Assembly: GCF_024679095.1 (NCBI RefSeq)
Contig: NW_026112131.1
Location: forward strand, 67,501 to 131,500
Origin: Eriocheir sinensis
Lineage: Eukaryota; Arthropoda; Malacostraca; Decapoda; Varunidae
DNA length: 64,000 bases
Reading direction: 5' to 3'
This document shows positions 62,735 through 64,000 of the stretch, one piece after another. The notes below the pieces were generated by a model that made no database searches, was not told where the DNA came from, and saw nothing but the letters and a program-made list of their open reading frames with translations. A program made the translations under genes and the position numbers. Position 1 is the stretch's first letter; every line of letters starts with the position of its first letter.

Positions 62735-64000
<1,266 letters not shown>

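Overview
The window is eukaryotic, non-genic, repeat-dominated DNA, most likely pericentromeric or other heterochromatin of an arthropod. The arthropod assignment rests on an AACCT/TTAGG-type telomere-like block and on the transposon set (Jockey-type LINE, RTE-type LINE, Penelope-like element, tRNA-derived SINEs, a TTAA-flanked MITE); a decapod or other crustacean is a guess. I see no intact host gene, no functional tRNA or rRNA gene and no CRISPR array.

About 85 % of the window is one very AT-rich satellite. Its monomer is about 45 bp. Monomers are arranged in a higher-order repeat (HOR) of about 16 monomers (714 bp measured twice), and at the right end in a super-repeat of about 2.88 kb present in 2.4 near-identical copies. 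I call the strand reading TTATGTGTATTTTG 'sense'. Sense blocks lie at 1-1992, 5574-7749, 12446-14655, 20580-21915 and 37326-64000. Antisense blocks lie at 14656-20579, 21916-27865 and 29392-37325. Twenty long (TA)n tracts have grown out of the TATATATA core of individual monomers. Because the monomer is 15 codons long and poor in stops in some frames, the array gives dozens of false ORFs.

The most striking architecture is a giant imperfect inverted repeat. The antisense block at about 26.5-36.26 kb is collinear, marker by marker, with the sense block at about 41.75-50.95 kb (coordinates sum to about 77.6-79.1 kb). The arms differ in their TA expansions and in two transposon insertions, a Penelope-like element only in the left arm and a SINE only in the right arm, so each arm carries the other's empty site.

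Mobile elements interrupting the satellite, left to right: a decayed Jockey-type LINE (1993-5573) whose reverse transcriptase is split by a 243-bp piggyBac-like MITE carrying telomere-like pentamers; a non-autonomous LTR element (7750-12445) with 609/611-bp LTRs and an inverted LTR fragment inside; a Penelope-like element 3' part (27990-29104, minus) with a GIY-YIG endonuclease and a hammerhead-ribozyme-like motif; SINE copy 1 (46403-46790, minus); SINE copy 2 (54262-54595, plus); and a 5'-truncated RTE-type LINE (54720-56379, minus) with a perfect 19-20 bp target-site duplication. All coding parts are broken, so nothing here is expected to make a full-length active protein.
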